Source: Marinobacter adhaerens HP15 (GTDB lineage Bacteria; Pseudomonadota; Gammaproteobacteria; Pseudomonadales; Oleiphilaceae). From it: 64,000 bases of DNA. Positions 17,562-26,512 of this stretch are shown one piece after another. Where the stretch lies: NCBI RefSeq assembly GCF_000166295.1, contig NC_017506.1, forward strand, positions 3,534,001 through 3,598,000, written 5' to 3'. The notes below the pieces were generated by a model. The model had not been told where the DNA came from. It worked only from the letters and a program-made list of their open reading frames with translations, and did not search any database. The position numbers and the translations under genes are program-made. Numbering within the stretch: position 1 is the first letter of the stretch; every line of letters starts with the position of its first letter.

Positions 17562-18857
17562 ATGACTCAAGTCTTTGATATTGTCGTAGTTGGTGCCGGC
17601 ATGGTCGGCGCTGCTCTCGCCACTGGCCTCGGCCAGAATGGCTTCCGCGTTGCCCTTGTCGACCGGGCTCAGCCCCCCGACTTTGACCCGGAAAGCGCCC
17701 CGGACATCCGGGTTTCTGCCCTGAGCGCCGGCAGTGAGCGCTATCTCCAGAGCCTGGGCGCCTGGGACCACATCCTCGGGATGCGCTCAACGCCCTATAG
17801 GCGACTGGCCGTGTGGGATGAAACCCGCTATCCACTGCAGAACCTGGTGCCCCGAAAACTGGCTGAGGTCCAATTCGACGCCACCGAGCTGGGCGCCCAC
17901 CACCTGGGACACATCGTCGAAAACTCAGTAACCCAACAGGCGCTCTGGCAAACCGCCGAGGCCTGCCCCCAGGTATCCCTGTTCCACGGTCAGGGTGTCG
18001 CCTCACTGGCGCAGTCCGGTGATACAGCCACGGTCACCCTGGATGACGACCGCGAGCTGCTAGCAAGCCTGGTAGTCGGTTGCGATGGCGCCCAATCCCG
18101 GATCCGGGACCTGGCCGGCATCGGCGTAACCCGTAACCAGTATGACCAGCAGGCAATGGTCATTTCGGTACGCTATCAGGGGCCTGTTGAAGACATTACC
18201 TGGCAGGGCTTTCACCCCTCGGGGCCCCGAGCCTTCCTGCCCTTGCACAGTGCCGGTCCGGAACATCCCGGCGAAAGCTGGGGCTCCCTGGTCTGGTACG
18301 ATTCGCCCGAGGAGCTTGCTCGCCTGAAAGCAATGGACGACAGCACCCTGATGAACGAGATTCAGTCGTCGTTTCCCGCGAGCCTGCCGCTGCTGACACA
18401 CATCGACAGCAAGGCCTCGTTTCCCATCGCGCGCCAACATGCCAAACACTATCACTCCGGACGGGTCGTCCTGGCTGGCGACTCGGCCCACACCATCAAC
18501 CCGCTGGCCGGACAGGGCGTAAACCTGGGCTTCCAGGATGCGCAGGCGTTACAGTCGGCTCTGAAAGAAGCCAAGCGCGCTGGAGATGATCTGGCAAATC
18601 CGAAGTGGCTGAACCTCTACGAACAACAGCGCCGGCCGGCGAACCGCAGAATGATGCTGACCATGGATGTGTTCTACCATCTTTTCAGCAACCGGATTCC
18701 ACCGGTCCACCTGCTACGCAACCTCGGCCTCGGCGCCGCCCGCGCCCTGCCCTTCGCCCGCAACCGGGTTGCCCGCTACGCCATGGGCATCGACGAGGAA
18801 CTGCCGGCCGTGGTCAGGCAGATAACTGCCCGGATTCCCGGCCTTAGTCAGATTTGA
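17562..18857 (+). CDS. ubiF: UbiH/UbiF/COQ6-family FAD-dependent ubiquinone hydroxylase, UbiF-like
   Basis: A 431-residue flavoprotein monooxygenase of the ubiquinone pathway. The FAD dinucleotide loop is at the N-terminus (DIVVVGAGMVGAALATGLGQ), the family motif VVGCDGAQSRIRDLAGI in the middle, and the second FAD motif VVLAGDSAHTINPLAGQGVNLGFQD near residue 310. Compared with UbiH/UbiI the sequence is closest in style to UbiF: WQGFHPSGPRAFLPL, SLVWYDSPEEL, and RNLGLGAARALPF near the end. UbiF hydroxylates C6 of the quinone ring. The start is the ATG at 17562. hinT follows 41 bases later, possibly in the same transcript. Confidence 0.86.
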   Translation: MTQVFDIVVVGAGMVGAALATGLGQNGFRVALVDRAQPPDFDPESAPDIRVSALSAGSERYLQSLGAWDHILGMRSTPYRRLAVWDETRYPLQNLVPRKLAEVQFDATELGAHHLGHIVENSVTQQALWQTAEACPQVSLFHGQGVASLAQSGDTATVTLDDDRELLASLVVGCDGAQSRIRDLAGIGVTRNQYDQQAMVISVRYQGPVEDITWQGFHPSGPRAFLPLHSAGPEHPGESWGSLVWYDSPEELARLKAMDDSTLMNEIQSSFPASLPLLTHIDSKASFPIARQHAKHYHSGRVVLAGDSAHTINPLAGQGVNLGFQDAQALQSALKEAKRAGDDLANPKWLNLYEQQRRPANRRMMLTMDVFYHLFSNRIPPVHLLRNLGLGAARALPFARNRVARYAMGIDEELPAVVRQITARIPGLSQI

Positions 18858-18898
18858 AGCCAAACAACAATCCCAAGGACACGCGAAAAGGAGCCACC

Positions 18899-19264
18899 AT
18901 GTCAGAGACGATTTTCACCAAGATCATCAACCGGGAAATTCCCGCGGACATCCTGTACGAGGACGACATCGCCCTCGCCTTCAGCGACATCAACCCCCAG
19001 GCGCCGGTTCATTTCCTGGTCATCCCGAAAAAGGCCATCGCCACCATTAACGACATCACCGAGGAAGATCGGGAACTGGTGGGGCATCTGTATCTGGTGG
19101 CAGCGAAGATTGCCCAAGAGAAAGGCTTTGCCGACGACGGCTATCGCGTCGTCATGAACTGCGGGGAAAATTCGGGGCAGACGGTGTTCCACATCCACTT
19201 GCACGTTCTTGCCGGCAAACCTTTGGGCTGGCCGCCTTATACCGACAAGATGAAGCAGGCCTGA
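18899..19264 (+). CDS. hinT: HIT-family purine nucleoside phosphoramidase HinT
   Basis: A 121-residue histidine-triad hydrolase that cleaves AMP from phosphoramidates and aminoacyl-adenylates. The diagnostic motif HIHLHVLAG lies near the C-terminus, preceded by the nucleotide-binding segment NCGENSGQTVF. The N-terminal SETIFTKIINREIPADILYED is typical of bacterial HinT. The start is the ATG at 18899 with AAAAGGAG upstream. Palindromic repeat copy A begins 31 bases after the stop, between this gene and the convergent phoU. Confidence 0.95.
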   Translation: MSETIFTKIINREIPADILYEDDIALAFSDINPQAPVHFLVIPKKAIATINDITEEDRELVGHLYLVAAKIAQEKGFADDGYRVVMNCGENSGQTVFHIHLHVLAGKPLGWPPYTDKMKQA

Positions 19265-19295
19265 TTTTCTAGGCTTGGGTGGAGGGACGGCATGT

Positions 19296-19393
19296 GGGCT
19301 GGTAGTGCTGTTTGGGACTATCTTTCGCCAAGGATGGCGAAAGCTAAGCGCGCATGGATGCCTTGAGCGTGTCCCAAACAGCACTACCAGCCC
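19296..19393 (+). repeat. Palindromic GGA-hairpin repeat, copy A
   Basis: Perfect 23-base inverted arms at 19296-19318 and 19371-19393 enclose a 52-base core. The core has a hairpin with an 8-bp stem TTTCGCCA/TGGCGAAA and loop AGGA at 19323-19342, then AAGCG, then a second short hairpin GCATGGATGC with loop TGGA, then AGCGT before the right arm. The imperfect pairing continues outward. It sits between the convergent 3' ends of hinT and phoU. Copies B, C and D share this core but have different arms. Confidence 0.9.
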
Positions 19394-19416
19394 GCTTGCT
19401 CCCTCCAAAGCAAAAA

Positions 19417-20139
19417 TCAGCGTCCGACCACCTTCTCAGCTTCTTCCACCGGCGTATGACGAACGTCCTCGCCTTTGACCATGAAGATCACGTTCTCAGC
19501 AATGTTACATGCGTGGTCACCCACCCGCTCCAGGGCACGGAGCACCCACATTACGGACATGCACCGTGAGATGTTGCGGGTGTCTTCCATCATGAACGTC
19601 AGCAAGGTACGGGCCGCAGCCTGATATTCCTCATCGACACGCTTGTCTTCCTTCATGATCCGCAACGCCTGCTCGGAATCCAGCCGGGCAAAGGCATCCA
19701 GGGCATCGTGAAGCATGCTGAGCACGTGGGTGCCAATGTGGCGTACTTCCACATAGCCCCGCGGGGCCTGGCCCTCTTCCTGCAGCTTGATCGCCAGCTT
19801 GGCGATTTTCTTGGCCTCGTCGCCAACCCGCTCAAGGTCGGCCACCATCTTGATGACCGAGATCACCAGACGCAGATCCCGGGCCGTCGGCTGGCGACGG
19901 GCGATGATCAGGGTGGCTTCCTCGTCGATTTCCACTTCCATCCGGTCAACTTTCTTGTCGTTGGCACGGATTTCGTCAGCCAGATGACCATCGCCATCCA
20001 CCAGGGCCAGGATGGCATTATCGACCTGGGCCTCAACCATGCCGCCCATTTTGAGGAACTCGGTCTTGAGTTCCATCAGTTCGTCATTGAACTTGTGGGA
20101 GATGTGATCCCCGTAAACGTCGTCCTTCTTTGTAGGCAT
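19417..20139 (-). CDS. phoU: Phosphate signalling regulator PhoU
   Basis: A 240-residue all-helical protein with two PhoU repeats. It connects the PstSCAB transporter to the PhoR sensor and represses the Pho regulon when phosphate is plentiful. Typical segments: SHKFNDELMELKTEFLKMGG, VEIDEEATLIIARRQPTARDLR and MWVLRALERVGDHACNIAE. The start is the ATG at 20139 with GGAGAAG about nine bases upstream; a TTG start five codons earlier is less likely. It is the last gene of pstSCAB-phoU, 33 bases after pstB. Confidence 0.95.
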   Translation of the reverse strand: MPTKKDDVYGDHISHKFNDELMELKTEFLKMGGMVEAQVDNAILALVDGDGHLADEIRANDKKVDRMEVEIDEEATLIIARRQPTARDLRLVISVIKMVADLERVGDEAKKIAKLAIKLQEEGQAPRGYVEVRHIGTHVLSMLHDALDAFARLDSEQALRIMKEDKRVDEEYQAAARTLLTFMMEDTRNISRCMSVMWVLRALERVGDHACNIAENVIFMVKGEDVRHTPVEEAEKVVGR

Positions 20140-20172
20140 ACTGTTCTTCTCCAAAATTCCTCAGGTCCGGAA

Positions 20173-21060
20173 TCAGCCAAAACGGCCGGTGATGTAGGAC
20201 TCGGTCAGTTCATGTTCCGGCGAGGTGAATACCTTGTTGGTCTCGTTCACTTCAACCAGGTGTCCCAGGTGGAAGTAGGCCGTACGGTGAGATACCCGGG
20301 CCGCCTGCTGCATCGAGTGGGTCACGATAACGATCGTGTAGCTTTCGGACAGCTCGGCAATCAGCTCTTCCACTTTGGCGGTCGCAATAGGGTCCAGGGC
20401 CGAGCAGGGCTCATCCATCAGCACCACTTCCGGGCTGACGGCAATGGCACGGGCAATACACAGACGCTGTTGCTGGCCGCCGGACATGCCGGTTGCGTTG
20501 GCGTCCAGGCGATCCTTTACTTCTTCCCAGAGGCCGGCCTTGCGCAGGCTGTTTTCCACTATCTCGTCCAGATCCGACTTGCGGTTGGCCAGCCCGTGAA
20601 TCCGGGGGCCGTAAGCCACGTTGTCATAGATGGACTTGGGAAAGGGGTTCGGCTTCTGGAATACCATACCGACCCTGGCCCGCAGTTCGACCACATCCCG
20701 CTTGGGGTCGTAAATGTCGTGGTCGTCCAGTTGCAGGGAACCCTTCACACGACAGATATCGATACTGTCGTTCATGCGATTCAGGCAGCGCAGGAAGGTG
20801 GATTTGCCGCAACCGGATGGGCCGATGAAGGCAATGACTTCGTTACGGCCAATATCCAGGCTGATCTTCTTGATCGCGGGGGCATCCCCGTAGAATACCT
20901 CGACATCCCGAAGCTTGAACTTGGGGTCGTCCGAGTATGGCTTACCAACGGTCTTGCCTTCCTCGATGATGGTTTCAGCGGGCTTCGATTCCTGAACTGG
21001 CACGGCAACCTCGTCCGGTTGGGTAACTTCACTGGTAATGGTTGTATTCACACTATTCAT
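20173..21060 (-). CDS. pstB: Phosphate ABC transporter ATP-binding protein PstB
   Basis: A 295-residue ATPase that powers high-affinity phosphate uptake. Walker A is [21 protein letters not shown], the Q-loop [20 protein letters not shown], the ABC signature [15 protein letters not shown], Walker [14 protein letters not shown] and the H-loop [15 protein letters not shown]. It is about 40 residues longer than E. coli PstB because of an N-terminal extension rich in Glu, Pro and Val before [15 protein letters not shown]. The start is the ATG at 21060 with AAGGAGA upstream. It follows pstA by 11 bases. Confidence 0.97.
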   Translation of the reverse strand: MNSVNTTITSEVTQPDEVAVPVQESKPAETIIEEGKTVGKPYSDDPKFKLRDVEVFYGDAPAIKKISLDIGRNEVIAFIGPSGCGKSTFLRCLNRMNDSIDICRVKGSLQLDDHDIYDPKRDVVELRARVGMVFQKPNPFPKSIYDNVAYGPRIHGLANRKSDLDEIVENSLRKAGLWEEVKDRLDANATGMSGGQQQRLCIARAIAVSPEVVLMDEPCSALDPIATAKVEELIAELSESYTIVIVTHSMQQAARVSHRTAYFHLGHLVEVNETNKVFTSPEHELTESYITGRFG

Positions 21061-21071
21061 CTTGATTCTCC

Positions 21072-22346
21072 TTACCACCGGCGCTCGAGACGTTTGCGCA
21101 TCCAGATGGCCAATGCGTTCATACTGATCAGGAAGGCCAGCAGCACCATGATGGCTGCCGACGCTCGCTCAATAAAGGCCAGCTCCGGGCTGCCCGCCCA
21201 CAGGAACACCTGCACAGGCAGCACCGTCGCCGAATCGAAGAACCCGTCGGGTACGTCCACAATGAACGCCACCATACCGATCAGCAGCAGCGGTGCGGTT
21301 TCACCGAGTGCCTGCGCCATTCCGATGATGGAACCGGTGAGCATGCCAGGCATGGCCAGCGGCAGCACATGGTGCAGAACTACCTGCATCTTGGATGCAC
21401 CGATACCTTCAGCGGCCTCGCGGATCGAGGGCGGAACGCTTTTGATCGCGGCCCGGCTGGAAATGATGATGGTCGGCAGCGTCATCAATGTCAGAACCAG
21501 ACCACCAACCACAGGAACCGAACGTGGCATCCCGAACAGGTTGATAAACACCGCGAGGCCAAGCAGACCAAAGATGATGGACGGCACCGCCGCCAGGTTG
21601 TTGATATTTACCTCGATGAAATCGGTGAATTTGTTCTGGGGCGCAAACTCTTCCAGATAGATCGCGGCCGCGACACCGATCGGGAACGACAATATCAGGG
21701 TGACGAACATCGTCAGCAGCGAACCGACAATCGCCCCGAGAATACCTGCCTTGGACGGATCACGGGAATCGCCGCCACTGAAGAACACATCATTGAACGA
21801 TGTCTCGATAATGCCCCGCTCCAGAAGATCATCTACCCAGGCTTTTTGCTGGTCGTTCAGCTTGATCGAGTAGGCATCATCCCCTGCATGCTTGACGTAG
21901 ACATCCACATCAGTGTGCGTGAGAAACGTCATGGTCTGGGTGGTACCCAACCACTCGGGATTTGCCTTCAGGGCATCCCGGAGCGTCACCGAGGCGTAAG
22001 GGTTGATCAGCTCGCGAACCTGTTTCCGGTCGTCCTCCGTTGCTCCGGGGATCTCCTTGATCAGCGCCTGAACCAGAGGCTCGACAAAATCGGCCATCTT
22101 GATCTGGCGCTCGTCCGTGGGATCATCCAGGTACATCATCTCACCATCCAACTGCACATCCATGGTGATGGTGGTCTTCACGAAGCCGGTATAACCCTTG
22201 CCGATGATATCGGTGAACAGGATTAACAGAGCCCCCAGGGCAATGGCGATGGCCAAGATGCCGTAGGCGCGGAAACGGCGTTCCTTACGGTAGCGGCGCT
22301 TGAGCGACTGGCGGACAATCTCCGCCTGTGAACGTTGGTCAGTCAT
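21072..22346 (-). CDS. pstA: Phosphate ABC transporter permease PstA (extended form)
   Basis: A 424-residue permease, about 130 residues longer than E. coli PstA. The first transmembrane helix ([19 protein letters not shown]) is followed by a large, probably periplasmic, insert of about 170 residues before the transport domain. The domain has [46 protein letters not shown] and the EAA-like loop [20 protein letters not shown]. This long form with a DUF3333-type N-terminus is common in marine gammaproteobacteria. The start is the ATG at 22346, overlapping the pstC end by 8 bases, so translation is probably coupled. Confidence 0.96.
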   Translation of the reverse strand: MTDQRSQAEIVRQSLKRRYRKERRFRAYGILAIAIALGALLILFTDIIGKGYTGFVKTTITMDVQLDGEMMYLDDPTDERQIKMADFVEPLVQALIKEIPGATEDDRKQVRELINPYASVTLRDALKANPEWLGTTQTMTFLTHTDVDVYVKHAGDDAYSIKLNDQQKAWVDDLLERGIIETSFNDVFFSGGDSRDPSKAGILGAIVGSLLTMFVTLILSFPIGVAAAIYLEEFAPQNKFTDFIEVNINNLAAVPSIIFGLLGLAVFINLFGMPRSVPVVGGLVLTLMTLPTIIISSRAAIKSVPPSIREAAEGIGASKMQVVLHHVLPLAMPGMLTGSIIGMAQALGETAPLLLIGMVAFIVDVPDGFFDSATVLPVQVFLWAGSPELAFIERASAAIMVLLAFLISMNALAIWMRKRLERRW

Positions 22347-23727
22347 ACTGTTCCCGATATTTGCGTACGATTTTCAGTGCAATGACGTTGAGCAACAGGG
22401 TTGCCAGGAAGAGCATGGCGCCCAATGCAAAAGCGGCCAGCGTCTTGGCGCTGTCGAATTCCTGGTCACCGGTAAGCAGGGTCACGATTTGCACGGTCAC
22501 GGTGGTAACGGTTTCCAGCGGGTTGGCCGTCAGGTTGGCCGCCAGCCCTGCGGCCATGACCACGATCATGGTCTCGCCGATCGCCCGGGAGACCGCCAGC
22601 AGAATACCGCCCATGATGCCGGGCAGCGCAGCCGGGAAAATTACCTTCTTCATGGTCTCGGACTGAGTGGCGCCAAGTGCCAGAGAGCCATCACGCATAG
22701 CCTGTGGCACGGCATTGATCACGTCATCCGACAAGGAAGACACAAACGGAATGATCATGATGCCCATAACGGCACCGGCGGCCAGGGCACTCTGGGATGA
22801 CGCCTCGATACCCATGGAGGCGGCCACATCGCTGATAAATGGCGCTACGGTCAGGGCGGCGAAGAAGCCGTAAACCACGGTGGGAATACCCGCCAGCATT
22901 TCCAGCAACGGCTTGACCACACCGCGCACTTTTCTACCCGCGTATTCCGACAGGTAAATAGCCGACAGCAAGCCGACCGGCACGGCCACAACCATGGCAA
23001 TGGCAGAAATCAGCAGAGTGCCGGTAAACAGGGGGATCATGCCAAAGGCACCCTGGGAAGCTACCTGATCAGCACGAAGGGCGGTCTGAGGACTCCAGTG
23101 ACTACCAAAGATAAATTCGGTGAACGGGACCTTGCCAAAGAAACGAAAAGTCTCGAACGCCACCGAGAAAATGATTCCGACGGTCGTCAATATAGCCAGG
23201 GCTGCACAGGCGAAAAATACCCACTTGAGAATGGACTCAACCTGGGAACGGGCATTCAGCCGCGGACGGATTCTCAACCAGCCAAGGAAACCGGCGAGCA
23301 CGGCAACCGAGATAACAAGGCCAGACATCAGGAACCGACTCTGCGTGCGCAGCGTCTGTAAACGCTCGGCGGCCTCGGCTATCGGGGCTTCAACAAAGCC
23401 CGGAGGCAAGGCTCCGCTGGCCACATTGCTGATTTTGCTCAACAGCAGGCTCGCTTCACCGTCGGTCGCCGGAATCATGCCGTCCGGCAAACCACCAATA
23501 ACAATCAGCTGAATGACTTTGCCCTGAAATGCGGCCCATAAACCGAGCACGATGAGGGCCGGGATACCACTCCACAATGCCGCTCTGGCTCCGTAGTAGA
23601 AAGGGAGGGATTTGAGATGACGGATCCCACCCAGCGGCATCGCCAACGACCGGGAGCGAGCGTAACCGAGCCAATAGGCTACGATCGCCAGCACCAGAGT
23701 CAGTAATAAAAGATTAGCCGGTTGCAT
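22339..23727 (-). CDS. pstC: Phosphate ABC transporter permease PstC (extended form)
   Basis: A 462-residue permease, again well above the usual 310-320 residues, with extra N-terminal helices and a soluble segment (residues about 75-145) before the transport domain. The transport domain shows FIFGSHWSPQTALR, GLLSAIYLSEYAGRKVRG, LEMLAGIPTVVYGFFAALTV and the EAA-like loop MRDGSLALGATQSETMKKVIFP. With PstA it forms the channel through which PstS delivers phosphate. The start is the ATG at 23727. It is 137 bases downstream of pstS, separated by a hairpin that probably lowers its expression relative to pstS. Confidence 0.96.
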   Translation of the reverse strand: MQPANLLLLTLVLAIVAYWLGYARSRSLAMPLGGIRHLKSLPFYYGARAALWSGIPALIVLGLWAAFQGKVIQLIVIGGLPDGMIPATDGEASLLLSKISNVASGALPPGFVEAPIAEAAERLQTLRTQSRFLMSGLVISVAVLAGFLGWLRIRPRLNARSQVESILKWVFFACAALAILTTVGIIFSVAFETFRFFGKVPFTEFIFGSHWSPQTALRADQVASQGAFGMIPLFTGTLLISAIAMVVAVPVGLLSAIYLSEYAGRKVRGVVKPLLEMLAGIPTVVYGFFAALTVAPFISDVAASMGIEASSQSALAAGAVMGIMIIPFVSSLSDDVINAVPQAMRDGSLALGATQSETMKKVIFPAALPGIMGGILLAVSRAIGETMIVVMAAGLAANLTANPLETVTTVTVQIVTLLTGDQEFDSAKTLAAFALGAMLFLATLLLNVIALKIVRKYREQYD

Positions 23728-23808
23728 GAAAATTCCTGTATTCGACTTCGGATTGGCGCACAGTTTACAGATTCAGGTCCGCACTGGCACCGGATCGTCC
23801 AAACGTGC

Positions 23809-23840
23809 AAAAGGTGCGGGCCTCCAACGAGACCCGCACC
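23809..23840 (-). terminator. Attenuating terminator between pstS and pstC
   Basis: On the minus strand GGTGCGGG pairs with CCCGCACC around a 12-base loop and is followed by TTTTGC. Placed 25 bases after the pstS stop and inside the operon, it likely ends most transcripts and lets a fraction read into pstC, so the binding protein outnumbers the permease. Confidence 0.75.
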
Positions 23841-23864
23841 TCCATTCTTGACCGGACGACGGTG

Positions 23865-24905
23865 TTACTTGAGCTCGTCCAGGGTCAGGTTCGGCATGCT
23901 TTCTGCCTTATCCATCAGGTCCATCAGCGCAGCACGGGGCGGCACGATCAGGCCTACATCTTTCAGGTAGCCGTTCTGGCCCATGGCAGCGTTACTGATG
24001 AACTCGCCAATGTATTCCTGGATTCCCGGGACCACACCAACGTGGGCCTTCTTCACGTAGAAGAACAGTGAACGGGCCACCGGATACTCATCCGCAGCAA
24101 TGGCTTCGGCAGTCGGGATCATACCGTTCAGGGTGGCAGCCTGCAGACGGTCTGCGTTTTCTTCCAGGAAGCTGTAACCGAACACGCCGTACATGCCGGT
24201 ATCACCGATAAGCTTCTGCACGATCAGGTTGTCGTTCTCACCCGCTTCGATAAAGGCGCCGTCTTCACGAACGCTTTCGCAGATGGAGGCGTGCTCGTCC
24301 TTACCCAGATTGGCGGCTTCAGGCAGCTGGTCACAACCTGCGGCCAGGGCCAGCTCGTTGAAGGAGTCACGGGTACCGGAAGTCGGGGGCGGACCCATTA
24401 CACGAATCGGCTTGTTCGGCAGGCTGGAGTCAACATCGCTCCAGTTTTTGTTCGGGTTGGCTACCCACTCGCCGTTAACAGGCACTTTGGAGCCCAGGGC
24501 CAGGAACAGCTGCTCGAGGGTGATATCCAGGTTCTCGGCTTCTTTGGAGCTGGCGATCACAATGCCGTCAGAACCGATACGGAACTCGGTAATGTCTGTA
24601 ACGCCGTTGCTCTGGCAGAGCTCAAGCTCGGAGGTCTTCATACGGCGTGAAGCGTTGGTGATATCCGGGTGCTGGGTACCAATACCCTGACAGAACAACT
24701 TGAGACCGCCGCCAGAACCGGTGGATTCCAGCTTCGGAGTGCTGAAGTCGGTCTTGGTGCCAAAACGCTCGGCAACAACCGTGGCGAACGGATAAACGGT
24801 AGAGGAACCCACGATGCTGATGGTGTCACGGGCCATGGCCGGTGCAGACATGGCGGCAACGGAGCCAGCCAGTGCTACAGTCGCGAGTGCTTTGTTCAGT
24901 TTCAT
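23865..24905 (-). CDS. pstS: Phosphate ABC transporter substrate-binding protein PstS
   Basis: A 346-residue periplasmic phosphate-binding protein. A signal peptide (MKLNKALATVALAGSVAAMS then APAMA) precedes the mature start RDTISIVGSS. Ligand-site segments are SIVGSSTVYPFATVVAERFG, ESTGSGGGLKLFCQG and PTSGTRDSFNELALAAG. The start is the ATG at 24905, with GGAG nine bases upstream; a GTG one codon earlier is not needed. It is the first gene of pstSCAB-phoU and has a Pho box about 80-95 bases upstream. Confidence 0.96.
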   Translation of the reverse strand: MKLNKALATVALAGSVAAMSAPAMARDTISIVGSSTVYPFATVVAERFGTKTDFSTPKLESTGSGGGLKLFCQGIGTQHPDITNASRRMKTSELELCQSNGVTDITEFRIGSDGIVIASSKEAENLDITLEQLFLALGSKVPVNGEWVANPNKNWSDVDSSLPNKPIRVMGPPPTSGTRDSFNELALAAGCDQLPEAANLGKDEHASICESVREDGAFIEAGENDNLIVQKLIGDTGMYGVFGYSFLEENADRLQAATLNGMIPTAEAIAADEYPVARSLFFYVKKAHVGVVPGIQEYIGEFISNAAMGQNGYLKDVGLIVPPRAALMDLMDKAESMPNLTLDELK

Positions 24906-24982
24906 CACGTCAAGTCTCCATTATTCGGTTTGGACGTTGTGTCGGATGTGTTTTACCGATGTGTGCAGACTAATGGCACTCT

Positions 24983-25000
24983 GTGACAACTTTGTTACAG
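24983..25000 (-). promoter_or_regulatory. Pho box (PhoB binding site) upstream of pstS
   Basis: On the minus strand CTGTAACAAAGTTGTCAC consists of two 7-base PhoB half-sites (CTGTAAC, TTGTCAC) 11 bases apart in phase, matching the CTGTNAN-N4-CTGTNAN consensus. The second half can replace the -35, with an A/T-rich -10 candidate around ATTAGT downstream. This predicts induction of pstSCAB-phoU on phosphate starvation. Confidence 0.88.
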
Positions 25001-25102
25001 CTTCTGAAATATAGTCCGGAATGTTCAAATTTGCTTGCAGCGGTGCCTCAGCCCGCTACCATGCGTGTTAAAACAATTCCAGGCTCGCAAGAAGGCAGTA
25101 CT

Positions 25103-25507
25103 ATGACAGCGTTAGATGATGACAAACCCACGCCCCGTGGCGAACTCACCCTGCAGATTATCCCGCTCCCCTCAGACACCAATGCCAATGGCGACGTCTT
25201 CGCAGGCTGGCTGGTAAAACAGATGGATCTCGCCGCTGCGACCATGGCCGGACGGATTTCCCAGGGCCGTAACGCCACCGTGGCCATGGACCGGATGGAG
25301 TTCCTGTCACCGTTGCGAGTAGGTTCTCAGGTAGGTTGCTACTGCGAACTCGTCGATATCGGCCGCAGTTCCATGAAAATCAGCGTGGAAGTGTGGACCC
25401 TTGACCGCACTGCCAAGAATCCACGTAAGGTCACCGAGGGTCTGTTCGTCTACGTTGCCATTGATGAGCACGGTCGGATCCGCGAGGTGCCGGAGCAGGT
25501 TCTCTGA
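25103..25507 (+). CDS. Acyl-CoA thioesterase, hotdog fold (YciA-like)
   Basis: A 134-residue single hotdog-domain thioesterase that hydrolyses acyl-CoA. The family pattern is clear: PSDTNANGDVFAGWLVKQMDLAAATMA contains the conserved N-x-x-G-D-x-F-x-G-x-x-x-x-x-x-D catalytic helix, followed by TVAMDRMEFLSPLRVGSQVGCYCELVDIGRSSMKISVEVW. The start is the ATG at 25103 (MTALDDDKPTPRGELTL). It is divergent from pstS; its upstream region therefore shares the Pho box area, but no own regulation can be inferred. Chain-length preference is unknown. Confidence 0.9.
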   Translation: MTALDDDKPTPRGELTLQIIPLPSDTNANGDVFAGWLVKQMDLAAATMAGRISQGRNATVAMDRMEFLSPLRVGSQVGCYCELVDIGRSSMKISVEVWTLDRTAKNPRKVTEGLFVYVAIDEHGRIREVPEQVL

Positions 25508-25519
25508 CCCTGATCCGCT

Positions 25520-26512
25520 CTAGTTCCAGCCGTGCAGAAGGCGGGCGTAGTTGAGACGCTCCCAGGTTCGGGCATTGGGGGCGTTCGCCATTGACAGAAC
25601 GCCCCGGGCTTCCGCCAGCGAGCGGTATCCCATTCCGGAGAGCCGAGCCGTCATTTCCCGGGTAATCCTCGACAGGGCGCCAGCACCCTCCGACAACACG
25701 GCCGAGACCACCTGCACAGCGGAAGCGCCCGAAAGGATGGCTTTTGCCGCATCGTCACCACTGTGAACGCCGCCCGAAACTGCCATCTCCAGTGTTGTCT
25801 GGCCATACAACATGGCGGCTGCGTGTAACCGCAACGGCAGCTCCGCACTGGTCGACAGCACCACCTCCCGGCTTAACTCCAGCTCGTCCAGATCCATATC
25901 CGGCTGATAGAACCGGTTGAACAAAACCACGCCCCGTGCTCCTGACTCTTCGATACCGGCGACGAACGCAGGCAAGGCCGAGTAGAAAGGCGACAGCTTG
26001 ACGCTGACCGGAATGCTCACCTGCTCAGTCACTGACCTCACAACCGAGAGTTGCCTCTGTTCCAGTGCCTCCGCAGTTTCCTCCGGATCCGAGGCCAGGT
26101 CGTAGAGATTCAGTTCGATGGCATGGGCGCCCGCCGCTTCCAGCTCACGTGCATGCCGGGTCCAGCCACCCGCTGAAATACCGTTGAGCGAGGCAACCAC
26201 CGGCACACCCAGTGAATGTCGCAACAGCTCCAACCGCTGCAGGTAGCTGTCCGATCCCATCTCGAAGAGTTCGGATTCGGGAAAAAACGATCGGGCCTCG
26301 GCGTCCATGTTGATCCGCGAATCAATAAACCGGTGAGCCGCCAGCTGCTCCTCCACAAGCTGCTCCTCGAAGAGGGAATGCATCACCACGGCACCGGCGC
26401 CAGCGTCAACACAGGCCTTCAGCGCGTCCAGGTCATCGGTCAGGGGGCTGGCGCCGACCACAAGGGGCGAGCGAAGCTCCAACCCCAGCCAACGGGTTGC
26501 CAATTCAGTCAT
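25520..26512 (-). CDS. Dihydroorotate dehydrogenase-like flavoprotein paired with NifJ
   Basis: A 330-residue TIM-barrel FMN protein of the dihydroorotate dehydrogenase superfamily: TRWLGLELRSPLVVGASPLTDD at the start, VPVVASLNGISAGGW and AHAIELNLYDLASDPEE in the middle, VKLSPFYSALPAFVAGIEESG, and the phosphate-binding end AVSGGVHSGDDAAKAILSGASAVQVVSAVL. The classical pyrimidine-pathway active-site context is only partly kept. ATG (26512) overlaps the nifJ stop by 8 bases, so translation is coupled. The same pairing with nifJ occurs in other bacteria, suggesting a role in pyruvate:ferredoxin redox chemistry rather than pyrimidine synthesis. The function is inferred. Confidence 0.85.
   Translation of the reverse strand: MTELATRWLGLELRSPLVVGASPLTDDLDALKACVDAGAGAVVMHSLFEEQLVEEQLAAHRFIDSRINMDAEARSFFPESELFEMGSDSYLQRLELLRHSLGVPVVASLNGISAGGWTRHARELEAAGAHAIELNLYDLASDPEETAEALEQRQLSVVRSVTEQVSIPVSVKLSPFYSALPAFVAGIEESGARGVVLFNRFYQPDMDLDELELSREVVLSTSAELPLRLHAAAMLYGQTTLEMAVSGGVHSGDDAAKAILSGASAVQVVSAVLSEGAGALSRITREMTARLSGMGYRSLAEARGVLSMANAPNARTWERLNYARLLHGWN

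Noticed and set aside
19708..21660. A 650-codon open frame on the plus strand opposite phoU, pstB and pstA
   Set aside because: It is the antisense shadow of three well-recognised genes, lacks any family pattern and has no ribosome binding site. GC-rich codon use produces such frames.
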